NCBI GenBank assembly: GCA_029261995.1
Contig: JAJDAF010000062.1
Coordinates: 1-64,000 of the forward strand
DNA: 64,000 bases
DNA from: Candidatus Zhuqueibacterota bacterium
Lineage (GTDB): Bacteria; Zhuqueibacterota; Zhuqueibacteria; Oceanimicrobiales; Oceanimicrobiaceae
Direction: 5' to 3'
Shown here: one piece after another, positions 57,832-64,000 of the stretch
Layout: the number at the start of each line of letters is the position of its first letter
Position numbering within the stretch: position 1 is the stretch's first letter
The notes under the pieces: generated by a model
The model's input: the letters and a program-made list of their open reading frames with translations, nothing else
Databases searched by the model: none
Told to the model about the DNA's origin: nothing
Program-made: the position numbers and the translations under genes

Positions 57832-57925
57832 CGATACTCCCTTAAAGTATTGAAATATAATAATATTTTGCATACGACGCAAGGCAAAATTTTCTCAGTT
57901 CTATTACAACCGGGAAAAATTTGCC
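57832..57925 (-). promoter_or_regulatory. A+T-rich probable promoter region
   Basis: About 90 bases of very A+T-rich DNA (TATTATTATATTTCAATAC on the minus strand) lie between the isochorismatase-family gene and the small ORF/109-residue gene. Exact -35/-10 boxes cannot be fixed. Confidence 0.35.
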
Positions 57926-58483
57926 CTACTTGATTAGACGGGTAACCTCCTTGAAACTGGCTGTTCCGGCCTGCCGCAGAAGCTCGAACAAGACACCCTC
58001 GACGGTGGTGATAATAACCCCCGCGCGGGCCATTCGCTCAATGGCGACTTCACAATCCAGCACCTTTCGTGACGACACCGCATCGACTGGAATGTGTACC
58101 TGAAAATCATGCGCGAGTAAATCCAGCGCGGTTTGCTGCACGCAAACATGGCACTCGATTCCAGTCAAAACGATTTGTTTCGCGCCGCTATCTCTCAACT
58201 GGCCCAGGAGATCGCTCGAACCACAGCAACTGAAAGTCATTTTCTGGATCGGCTGGGTCCCGCCTAGCGTCCGCAAGATGGCGTCTTCAGTTGGGCCGAG
58301 TCCCTTAGGATACTGCTCTGTTAGCAGAATCGGAAGATCCAGTATCTGGCTCGCGCGAATCAGTTTGACGGCGCTTGCGACAACAAGGTCACCAGTCTGC
58401 ATGACAGCGTTGATTTTCTTTTGAATATCGATAACCAGCAGGGCAGTGTGGTCTTTGTCCAGAATCTGCGGGTGGCGTTTCAT
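57926..58483 (-). CDS. Isochorismatase-family hydrolase
   Basis: The 185-residue cysteine hydrolase has the catalytic triad Asp in TALLVIDIQKKIN, Lys in QKMTFSCCGS and Cys in LTGIECHVCVQQTALDLL. These are the marks of the YcaC/nicotinamidase-like branch of the isochorismatase family. The gene is divergent from the metal-resistance operon (about 190 bases), which is probably unrelated in function. Substrate unknown. Confidence 0.9.
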   Translation of the reverse strand: MKRHPQILDKDHTALLVIDIQKKINAVMQTGDLVVASAVKLIRASQILDLPILLTEQYPKGLGPTEDAILRTLGGTQPIQKMTFSCCGSSDLLGQLRDSGAKQIVLTGIECHVCVQQTALDLLAHDFQVHIPVDAVSSRKVLDCEVAIERMARAGVIITTVEGVLFELLRQAGTASFKEVTRLIK

Positions 58484-58607
58484 CTATTCGTCCAGTAGGT
58501 TATCGATTGACAAGTTGGATCATGATAAAACGTGGGCTTAAGATTTGAATAATAGCAAAAATTGACGATTTTTCCAAACAAAATATCAAACTGAAACAAC
58601 AATGTTC

Positions 58608-58653
58608 TTGACTTTATCAGCGAGTCTCTTATCTTAACAGTTGAGCAACTGTT
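58608..58653 (+). promoter_or_regulatory. Promoter and ArsR/SmtB-type operator of the metal operon
   Basis: TTGACT (58608-58613) and TATCTT (58630-58635) with a 16-base spacer form a sigma-70-like promoter. Directly behind lies AACAGTTGAGCAACTGTT (58636-58653), a perfect 8-bp inverted repeat with a 2-base centre, overlapping the expected start of transcription. This is where and how ArsR/SmtB repressors bind, and the repressor gene starts 20 bases downstream. Confidence 0.8.
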
Positions 58654-58672
58654 CACCTGACAATCAAAGCTT

Positions 58673-59035
58673 ATGAAACAAACATCACACGACTCGTGTG
58701 ACCGATTTCTGGTAAATGCGGACAGTGTAAGAGCCGCAAAACGACACCTGGACCAGACCCGGGAACGACTCTTCGAGCTGACAGAAACATTTCGTATCCT
58801 CGGTGACCCGACGCGGTTGAAGATCATTCTCGTCCTCAAGGAACAGGAATTATGTGTCTGCGATCTGGCATCAATTCTCGATGTGACACGCTCTGCGGTC
58901 TCACATCAATTACGCCAACTCAAGAATCTGCGCCTGGTCAAATTTCGGCGCGACGGCAAGGTGACTCATTATTCCCTGAAAGACTCTCATATCGCGATCT
59001 TGGTGGAAACGGCGATGGAGCACATCCATGAGTAG
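58673..59035 (+). CDS. ArsR/SmtB-family metal-sensing repressor (CadC/ZiaR-like)
   Basis: The 120-residue winged-helix repressor has TETFRILGDPTRLKIILVL, ELCVCDLASILDVTRSAVSH and QLRQLKNLRLVKFRRDGKV. It has both known metal sites: the alpha-3N site (CVC in ELCVCDL plus Cys9 near the N-terminus) and the alpha-5 site DSHIAILVETAMEHIHE, with D-x-H-x10-H-x2-E spacing. Such proteins sense Cd/Pb/Zn and release DNA when loaded. Its stop overlaps the ATPase start by 8 bases. It should repress its own operon through the operator at 58636. Confidence 0.95.
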   Translation: MKQTSHDSCDRFLVNADSVRAAKRHLDQTRERLFELTETFRILGDPTRLKIILVLKEQELCVCDLASILDVTRSAVSHQLRQLKNLRLVKFRRDGKVTHYSLKDSHIAILVETAMEHIHE

Positions 59036-61214
59036 TCAAGCGTCTGCTGCATTGACTAAAGAAGAAGGCCTCATTTCCAGTCAAACATCGATGACAGCGG
59101 ATCTCGTGCTTGAGGGCCTGCACTGCAAAGACTGCGCTGCATCGATAGAGAAAACCGTGGCGAAGATGGTCGGTGTGGAAGACGTAATGGCGAGCTTCAC
59201 TTCGGGCAAAGTCAAGATAACGTACAATCCCTCGCGTGTCGGCCACCCACAACTTGTCGCCTGTGTTGAAAACATCGGCTATCGCGTTGCAGCCACGGGC
59301 CACAAAGAACTGGGGCAAAGGCCGATTTGGCGGGACAAGGCCTTTCGGTTCACGGTAGTCTCAGGCCTGTTGCTAGGTTCAGGGCTTCTGGTTAGATTGC
59401 TTACGCCCGACTCTATATTGTTCAGTTTGGGTCGCGACATCCCTTCGTCCGCCCTATTGTTTCTGGCTGCGGCGGTTTTGGGGGCATCTTTGTTCGCAAG
59501 GGAAGGCTTCCGGGCCGCTCGCAACCTGCAATTCAACATGAACTTTCTCATGACGATTGCCGTGATGGGAGCACTCGTAATTGGTGAATACATCGAAGCC
59601 GCAAGCCTGGCATTTCTATTCTCGCTGGCAGAATTACTGGAGGGATATGCTGTTGAACGGGCGCGTAATTCGCTCCGCGAGTTGATCAAGCTGGCTCCGG
59701 AACAAGCGACCGTCAGGCGCGGTGAGAAGGAAGTGCTGGTTGACGTCAGCGAAATCTCGGTCGGCGAGCTATTGGTCGTTAGGCCGGGAGAAAAAATCCC
59801 CCTAGACGGTTGTGTGGTCGATGGCATTTCCAGCGTCGATCAGTCACCGATCACCGGAGAATCAGCGCCGATTACCAAGGAAAAGGGAGCCGTTGTTTAC
59901 GCAGGCTCACTCAACAACGAAGGTTATCTTGAGATCAAAACCACACACCGCAGTGACGAAACCATCCTGGCTCGTATCATCCATCTCGTCGAAGATGCGG
60001 AAGCGCAGAAGGCGCCAAGCGAACGATTCGTGGAAAAATTCGCTAAAATCTACACTCCCACAATCGTTGTCATGGCGGTGCTGGTCGCCACCTTACCCCC
60101 GCTTCTGATGCAGGAGGCGTTCAATCCCTGGTTTATCAAAGCACTGACTCTGCTCGTTATCGCATGCCCGTGTGCACTCGTCATCTCAACACCTGTTTCC
60201 GTGGTGTCGGCTCTCACCAGCGCCAGCCGCAACGGTGTGTTAATCAAGGGCGGTCTCTATCTTGAAGAAATGGCAAGCGTCAAAACCATCGCCTTCGACA
60301 AGACCGGCACATTGACAAAAGGCAAACTCGAGGTAATGGAAGTCATTGCGTTGAATGGCGCGCCGGAGTCCGAGGTCCTGCAAATCGCTGCCGCGATGGA
60401 GCGGCATAGTGAACATCCCATTGCAAAAGCCATAATGGAGAGGGTTGATGCCATCGATCTGCCACACGCAAAGAACTTTCAAGCGATTCCAGGAAAAGGT
60501 GTAACGGCTGAAATCCATGGCCAGCGCCATGCGGTAGGCAAACAGTTGCTACTCGAAGAGCTGGATCTGGATCTGCCGGAAGCAGAGCTGGAACGCCTGC
60601 ACCGGGAAGGCAAAACCACAGTCCTGATCAGCAACACTACTGAGGTCATCGGCATCATTGCCGTTTCCGATCAGGTCAGGTCAGATGCAAAAACAGTGAT
60701 TTCCCGCTTGCGAGCAGCCGGGAAACGGGTTGTCATGCTCACTGGCGACAACGACAGTACGGCGCGCAGCATCGCAAAAGAACTCGGTGTGTCCGACTAC
60801 CGCTCTAACTTGCTCCCAGAAAACAAAGTAGAGGAAATCAGAAAGCTCCGCAAACTTCATGGCAACATCGCAATGGTCGGCGATGGCATCAACGATGCGC
60901 CGGCGCTGGCGGCGGCGAATATTGGCATCGCCATGGGGGCCGCCGGAACCGATACAGCGCTGGAAACCGCTGACATTGCTCTGATGGCGGACGACATCAG
61001 CAAATTGCCCTACCTGGTAGAGCTGAGCCGACGCTCGGCTCATGTCATCAGGCAAAACACAGCGGTCGCGATTCTGCTCAAATTGCTACTCGCGGTCGGT
61101 GTTTTTCCGGGAATTGTGACGCTGGTCGTTGCGGTTCTAATCGGTGATATGGGGGCATCGTTGGCTGTGACAAGCAACGCCATGAGACTGGCAAACTTCA
61201 ACTCAAACTCTTAA
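59028..61214 (+). CDS. Heavy-metal-translocating P1B-type ATPase (Cd/Zn/Pb exporter)
   Basis: The 728-residue product has an N-terminal heavy-metal-associated domain (GLHCKDCAASIEKTV, Cys31/34), six to eight membrane helices, the TGES loop (ITGESAPITKEKG), the membrane CPC motif (IACPCALVIS, about 380-382), the phosphorylation site DKTGTLTKG (Asp424), SEHPIAKAI (HP motif) and GDGINDAPALAAANIGIAMG. The CPC type with a CxxC N-terminal domain marks Zn/Cd/Pb exporters. It is co-regulated with the ArsR repressor and the ZIP transporter. Confidence 0.95.
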   Translation: MSSQASAALTKEEGLISSQTSMTADLVLEGLHCKDCAASIEKTVAKMVGVEDVMASFTSGKVKITYNPSRVGHPQLVACVENIGYRVAATGHKELGQRPIWRDKAFRFTVVSGLLLGSGLLVRLLTPDSILFSLGRDIPSSALLFLAAAVLGASLFAREGFRAARNLQFNMNFLMTIAVMGALVIGEYIEAASLAFLFSLAELLEGYAVERARNSLRELIKLAPEQATVRRGEKEVLVDVSEISVGELLVVRPGEKIPLDGCVVDGISSVDQSPITGESAPITKEKGAVVYAGSLNNEGYLEIKTTHRSDETILARIIHLVEDAEAQKAPSERFVEKFAKIYTPTIVVMAVLVATLPPLLMQEAFNPWFIKALTLLVIACPCALVISTPVSVVSALTSASRNGVLIKGGLYLEEMASVKTIAFDKTGTLTKGKLEVMEVIALNGAPESEVLQIAAAMERHSEHPIAKAIMERVDAIDLPHAKNFQAIPGKGVTAEIHGQRHAVGKQLLLEELDLDLPEAELERLHREGKTTVLISNTTEVIGIIAVSDQVRSDAKTVISRLRAAGKRVVMLTGDNDSTARSIAKELGVSDYRSNLLPENKVEEIRKLRKLHGNIAMVGDGINDAPALAAANIGIAMGAAGTDTALETADIALMADDISKLPYLVELSRRSAHVIRQNTAVAILLKLLLAVGVFPGIVTLVVAVLIGDMGASLAVTSNAMRLANFNSNS

Positions 61215-61221
61215 AAAACCC

Positions 61222-61938
61222 ATGCAAGTGATTCTCTTTGCAGTTCTCGCTGCAGGCTCCACTGTCGTTGGTGGCGCCATCCCGTTACTACACAAACCGC
61301 TGAGTGAACGCAACCTGACGTTGCTGGTCGCATTCTCAGCCGGCGTTCTGCTCTCGACCGGCCTCAATCACATGATCGCGGAGAGTGTGCGCGCCGCGGG
61401 TCACTGGGGTGCGCTTGCCGTAAGCACGGGCTTCCTGACACTTTATTGCTATGAAAAAGTGTCAATGGTGCACGCCTGCCGGGAGCACGATTGCACCGCA
61501 CACCACTTTGGCCCAGCAGCCCTGGTGGGAATGGGCTTTCACAGCCTGTTGGATGGATTCGCAATCGCCGTGAGTTTTGAGTTTGAACCGACACTTGGCC
61601 TGCTGGTCATTGCGGCGGTGATTTTGCATCGGATACCAACAGGATTCTCGACCGTCTGCATCATGCTGTCGCATAAGTTCAGCGAGAAGAGGGCCTGGCG
61701 CGTCCTGAGCGCCATTGCGGGGCTGGCCATTCTCGGCGCCGTTGCCGGGCTGGCAATCCCGTTCAATGACCCATTTTACCTGAGTCTGGCAGTGGGATTG
61801 TCAGGCGGAACTTTTCTCTATATTTCGACCAGCGACCTTTTGCCCATGGCCCACGAGAATAATCAGGATTACCGGGTGCCAATCTTCTTTTTGATTGGCT
61901 TTCTTGGAGTCCTGGCCGCAAGTTTCCTGCATGATTAG
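61222..61938 (+). CDS. ZIP-family metal transporter
   Basis: The 238-residue product has eight predicted helices and the family motifs in TM4/5: GFHSLLDGFAIAVSFEF and VILHRIPTGFSTVCIMLSHKF, with the metal-binding H/D and H/P residues. ZIP proteins move Zn or other divalent metals into the cytoplasm; a few are thought to act in export. It starts 7 bases after the ATPase stop, as the third gene of the operon. Pairing an importer with an exporter under a metal repressor is unusual but seen elsewhere. Confidence 0.92.
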   Translation: MQVILFAVLAAGSTVVGGAIPLLHKPLSERNLTLLVAFSAGVLLSTGLNHMIAESVRAAGHWGALAVSTGFLTLYCYEKVSMVHACREHDCTAHHFGPAALVGMGFHSLLDGFAIAVSFEFEPTLGLLVIAAVILHRIPTGFSTVCIMLSHKFSEKRAWRVLSAIAGLAILGAVAGLAIPFNDPFYLSLAVGLSGGTFLYISTSDLLPMAHENNQDYRVPIFFLIGFLGVLAASFLHD

Positions 61939-61949
61939 CGGGTGACTAT

Positions 61950-62034
61950 AAATAAAAAGACCCGTGTTTCGTAAAGAAACACGGGCCAGTCTCCCACATC
62001 TAAGGTAAGAAAGTAGATGTGATATTGTGTAGGG
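61950..62034 (-). ncRNA. Candidate ~85-nt small RNA
   Basis: On the minus strand a promoter-like pair TTGCAT (62069-62064) and TATATT (62046-62041), spaced 17 bases, precedes a stretch with no ORF. The predicted RNA contains a hairpin CACATCTA/TAGATGTG (61995-62021) and ends in CCCGTGTTTC/GAAACACGGG (61961-61985) followed by TCTTTTTATTT, a typical rho-independent terminator. The T-run is only on the minus strand, so the terminator does not belong to the ZIP gene. There is no known RNA family I can name. Confidence 0.6.
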
Positions 62035-62200
62035 GGCTATAATATAAATCACGCCTCCCAGAAATGCAAGTTTTTTTTGAATCCGCCGTGGATTTTTGCG
62101 CTTGCTTATCAGACGCTTTTTTTCTATCTTTGGCCTTTTCGGCTCTGGTGAGAAGGCTCGAAAAAACCAGGGATTCTTGCCCCGATTTTATGGAGACAGC

Positions 62201-63421
62201 ATGCGACCCAGCACTCTTATGCGTATAGCGACGGCATTGACTTTACTGCTGCTCACCGCAATCCCCGTCCACAGTCAGTTTTCCTTCGACCAGATAAAAG
62301 ACGACGATTTCGATCTCGATAAGCCCGTAAAATTCTACTGGACTCCCAGACACAACCGGATTGAAGGACTCTTTGCAAATTTCGGTGCGCGCGTGCGGCC
62401 TGAGTTTGCAGAACGTCTGCAGATTTACGGCGACGCCGGCTGGGGCTTCTGGAACGAATCCGGGAAAAGGTTTCGAGTCAACGCGGGCATCCGCAAAGAT
62501 TTCTTCGACTTCAACCGACTCAGCATCGGCCTCGATGTATTCAAAAAACTGGAGTCCGAGGACGACTGGATTGTCGGCGAGGTCGAAAACTCGTTGTCTT
62601 CCTTTTTCTTCAGAGAGGGCTACAAAGACTCGTATGGGATTAAGGGAATCCGACTTTACGCCGACCACAAACTGGCCGAGCGACATACCCTGCGGCTGGA
62701 GGTGGAACGCCGCACATACGAAAGTTTGAAGCAGAATGTCGACTGGAGCATCTTCCGCGGCGATGTCGATCTAAACCCCAAAAACGGTTTCTCGCAGATA
62801 GCAAAAGGGGATGAAATTGGCGTGCGTCTCATCGCTGCCTTCGACTGGCGCGACAATCCGATCTTTCCCCTATCCGGCTGGTATGCGCAAGCCATTTATG
62901 AACACACTGAGGAGGACTTTGATACCGATGGACTGTTCCTCACTCTAAAACGATACCAGCAGACCGTTGGCAACCAACGACTACTGCTGCGGGCCATGCT
63001 TGGCAGCCGAACAGGCAGTACCTTCGAGCAGCACGCGCTCGATCTGGGTGGCCTCGGCAATCTGCGGGCCTACGATGACAAGGAATTTATTGGAAACAGG
63101 CTGTTCATGCTCAACGCCAACTATATGTTTGGCGGTGACATCTTGCAGAAGGTTCCTCTACAGGGCATCCCCTACCTGGGCGCGCTATGGACCACTCTGT
63201 CTTTGGGCGCCTTTCTTGACACCGGTAAGGCGTATGCCGTCGATACCGACCGCAGTTTCCTCAGCGGACTCGATGACGCCTTTGATGGCCTTAAAACCGA
63301 CTTTGGCCTGTCGTTGCTGGTTCTGGACGGAGTGCTTCGCATGGATTTCGCCTGGCGCGCAGATTCGACACCCGGCAAAGATGATTATCGCATCACTTTC
63401 CGGTTGCTCGAGAGTCTCTAA
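62201..63421 (+). CDS. Outer-membrane beta-barrel protein (Omp85/surface-antigen-like), no POTRA domain
   Basis: From ATG 62201 the product has 406 residues. It has a signal peptide (LMRIATALTLLLLTAIPVHSQ) and then alternating amphipathic strands of a barrel (VRPEFAERLQIYGDAGWGFW, IAAFDWRDNPIFPLSGWYAQ, LRMDFAWRADSTPGKDDYRI). The C-terminus resembles Omp85 family barrels (GNRLFMLNANYMF, FLDTGKAY). No POTRA domain precedes the barrel. An alternative start at 62219 would still keep the signal peptide. It is followed 24 bases later by a POTRA-containing gene. Confidence 0.8.
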   Translation: MRPSTLMRIATALTLLLLTAIPVHSQFSFDQIKDDDFDLDKPVKFYWTPRHNRIEGLFANFGARVRPEFAERLQIYGDAGWGFWNESGKRFRVNAGIRKDFFDFNRLSIGLDVFKKLESEDDWIVGEVENSLSSFFFREGYKDSYGIKGIRLYADHKLAERHTLRLEVERRTYESLKQNVDWSIFRGDVDLNPKNGFSQIAKGDEIGVRLIAAFDWRDNPIFPLSGWYAQAIYEHTEEDFDTDGLFLTLKRYQQTVGNQRLLLRAMLGSRTGSTFEQHALDLGGLGNLRAYDDKEFIGNRLFMLNANYMFGGDILQKVPLQGIPYLGALWTTLSLGAFLDTGKAYAVDTDRSFLSGLDDAFDGLKTDFGLSLLVLDGVLRMDFAWRADSTPGKDDYRITFRLLESL

Positions 63422-63445
63422 ACCGAACAACAGACATCGCTCAAG

Positions 63446-64000
63446 ATGTGCACCCGTCTGACAGCCTCAATGATCTCCCTTGCCACGATAGTGCTTTACC
63501 TCGCTGTGTCAACACCCGCTCTGGCACAGAGTAGACTGCCCGAGACCACAGCAGGCAGCACAAACGCCCTCCCTCCTGACCGCATTCGCCTGATTCTGAT
63601 TCAAGGCAACGACAAGACCCGGGAAGAGATCATCCTGCGCGAAATGAAACTGCACGCCGGTGACAAGCTCGACCCGGAAGTGATGGAACTCGACCGCCTG
63701 CGCATCCAAAACCTGGGGATTTTTAACCGGGTTGAAATCGACATTGTGCCCACCAGCACCGGCGCCATTCTGGTTGTTTCGGTCAGCGAGATGTGGTACA
63801 TCTTTCCGTATCCCATTATTTTCAGAAATGATCGCGATTGGGGCAGGCTGTCGCTGGGGGCGGGCTTGCTGCACACAAATTTCAGAGGACGGCGCGAAAC
63901 CATCGACTTCAACGGCTGGCTCGGTTTCAACCCGGCCGTCCGGCTTTCCTACTCTAATCCCTGGATTTTTGGCAAAGCCCGCTTCTACACAAAAGTCTCG
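63446..64000 (+). CDS. POTRA-domain Omp85-family protein, 5' part
   Basis: From ATG 63446 the frame stays open to the window edge (185 codons). It has a signal peptide (SMISLATIVLYLAVSTPALA), a POTRA domain (RIRLILIQGNDKTREEIILR, LDRLRIQNLGIFNRVEIDIV, GAILVVSVSEMWY), and the start of a barrel (GRLSLGAGLLHTNFRGRRET). It is an outer-membrane assembly or secretion-type Omp85 protein. The gene continues beyond the window. It starts 24 bases after the previous barrel gene. Confidence 0.85.
   Translation, partial: MCTRLTASMISLATIVLYLAVSTPALAQSRLPETTAGSTNALPPDRIRLILIQGNDKTREEIILREMKLHAGDKLDPEVMELDRLRIQNLGIFNRVEIDIVPTSTGAILVVSVSEMWYIFPYPIIFRNDRDWGRLSLGAGLLHTNFRGRRETIDFNGWLGFNPAVRLSYSNPWIFGKARFYTKVS

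Noticed and set aside
61950-61990. Terminator of the ZIP gene on the plus strand
   Set aside because: The T-run follows the stem only on the minus strand; on the plus strand the stem is followed by CCAGTCTCCC.

Overview
The window looks like a chromosomal segment from an uncultured member of the FCB superphylum (Bacteroidota / Ignavibacteriota / Calditrichota / KSB1-like). Three secreted proteins end in a type IX secretion (Por) sorting domain with the YPNPFNP motif. A decayed ABC transporter has the sequence style of Bacteroidota bacteriocin exporters, and an AraC regulator has a seven-helix membrane sensor of the kind common in that group. Base composition is about half G+C, with clearly A+T-richer patches near 23.1-25.1 kb and 33.4-35.5 kb. 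The phylum call is inference; no rRNA, tRNA or cas gene lies inside the window.

1-7.2 kb is repeat country. A long CRISPR array (37-bp repeat, 37 complete repeats plus a cut one at the left edge) runs into the window with its leader outside to the left. Its leader-distal end dissolves into a mosaic: solitary CRISPR-repeat relics separate a 23S-IVS-like element carrying a four-helix-bundle gene, several ~240-bp repeats, two arrays of GTCCC/GGGAC palindromes, a ~650-bp segmental duplication and a PIN-domain toxin-like module. 7.2-8.8 kb holds an unknown gene and a truncated ABC-transporter pseudogene ending at a 15-bp inverted repeat.

8.8-20.3 kb has a large type-IX-secreted beta-propeller/beta-helix protein and an ankyrin fragment. 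A five-gene signalling cluster follows (two single-domain receivers and three hybrid histidine kinases); two of the kinases each carry a one-base deletion. 20.3-26.5 kb is a minus-strand block of small metabolic or secreted genes: two SnoaL-like lipoproteins, an SGNH hydrolase, an MttB-family methyltransferase, an alpha/beta hydrolase, a beta-propeller and a rhodanese lipoprotein. The rhodanese is interrupted by an in-frame UGA exactly at the catalytic cysteine position, with a SECIS-like hairpin behind it, so it is a strong selenoprotein candidate.

27-33 kb carries an AraC-type membrane regulator, two type-IX-secreted NHL-like proteins and a small membrane protein overlapping a polytopic GT-C-like protein. 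33.4-35.5 kb is an A+T-rich accessory patch with a pseudo-receiver and two tandem paralogues of unknown family. 36-41 kb is housekeeping: purA, a STAS protein, secF and secD. 41-48.5 kb has a TPR-CHAT protein whose catalytic dyad is lost, an acyl-ACP synthetase-like enzyme, a tautomerase-like protein and a beta-lactamase-fold lipoprotein. 49-57 kb (minus strand) has a transglutaminase-like protein, a 26-residue membrane peptide, an AlkC-like DNA repair protein, an M14-family protein without zinc ligands, an intact M28 peptidase and AmrS. 58.6-62 kb is a coherent metal-resistance operon (ArsR/CadC-type repressor with a visible operator, a heavy-metal P-type ATPase and a ZIP transporter), followed by a candidate ~85-nt antisense-strand small RNA. 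The window ends in two Omp85-like outer-membrane genes, the second cut by the window edge.
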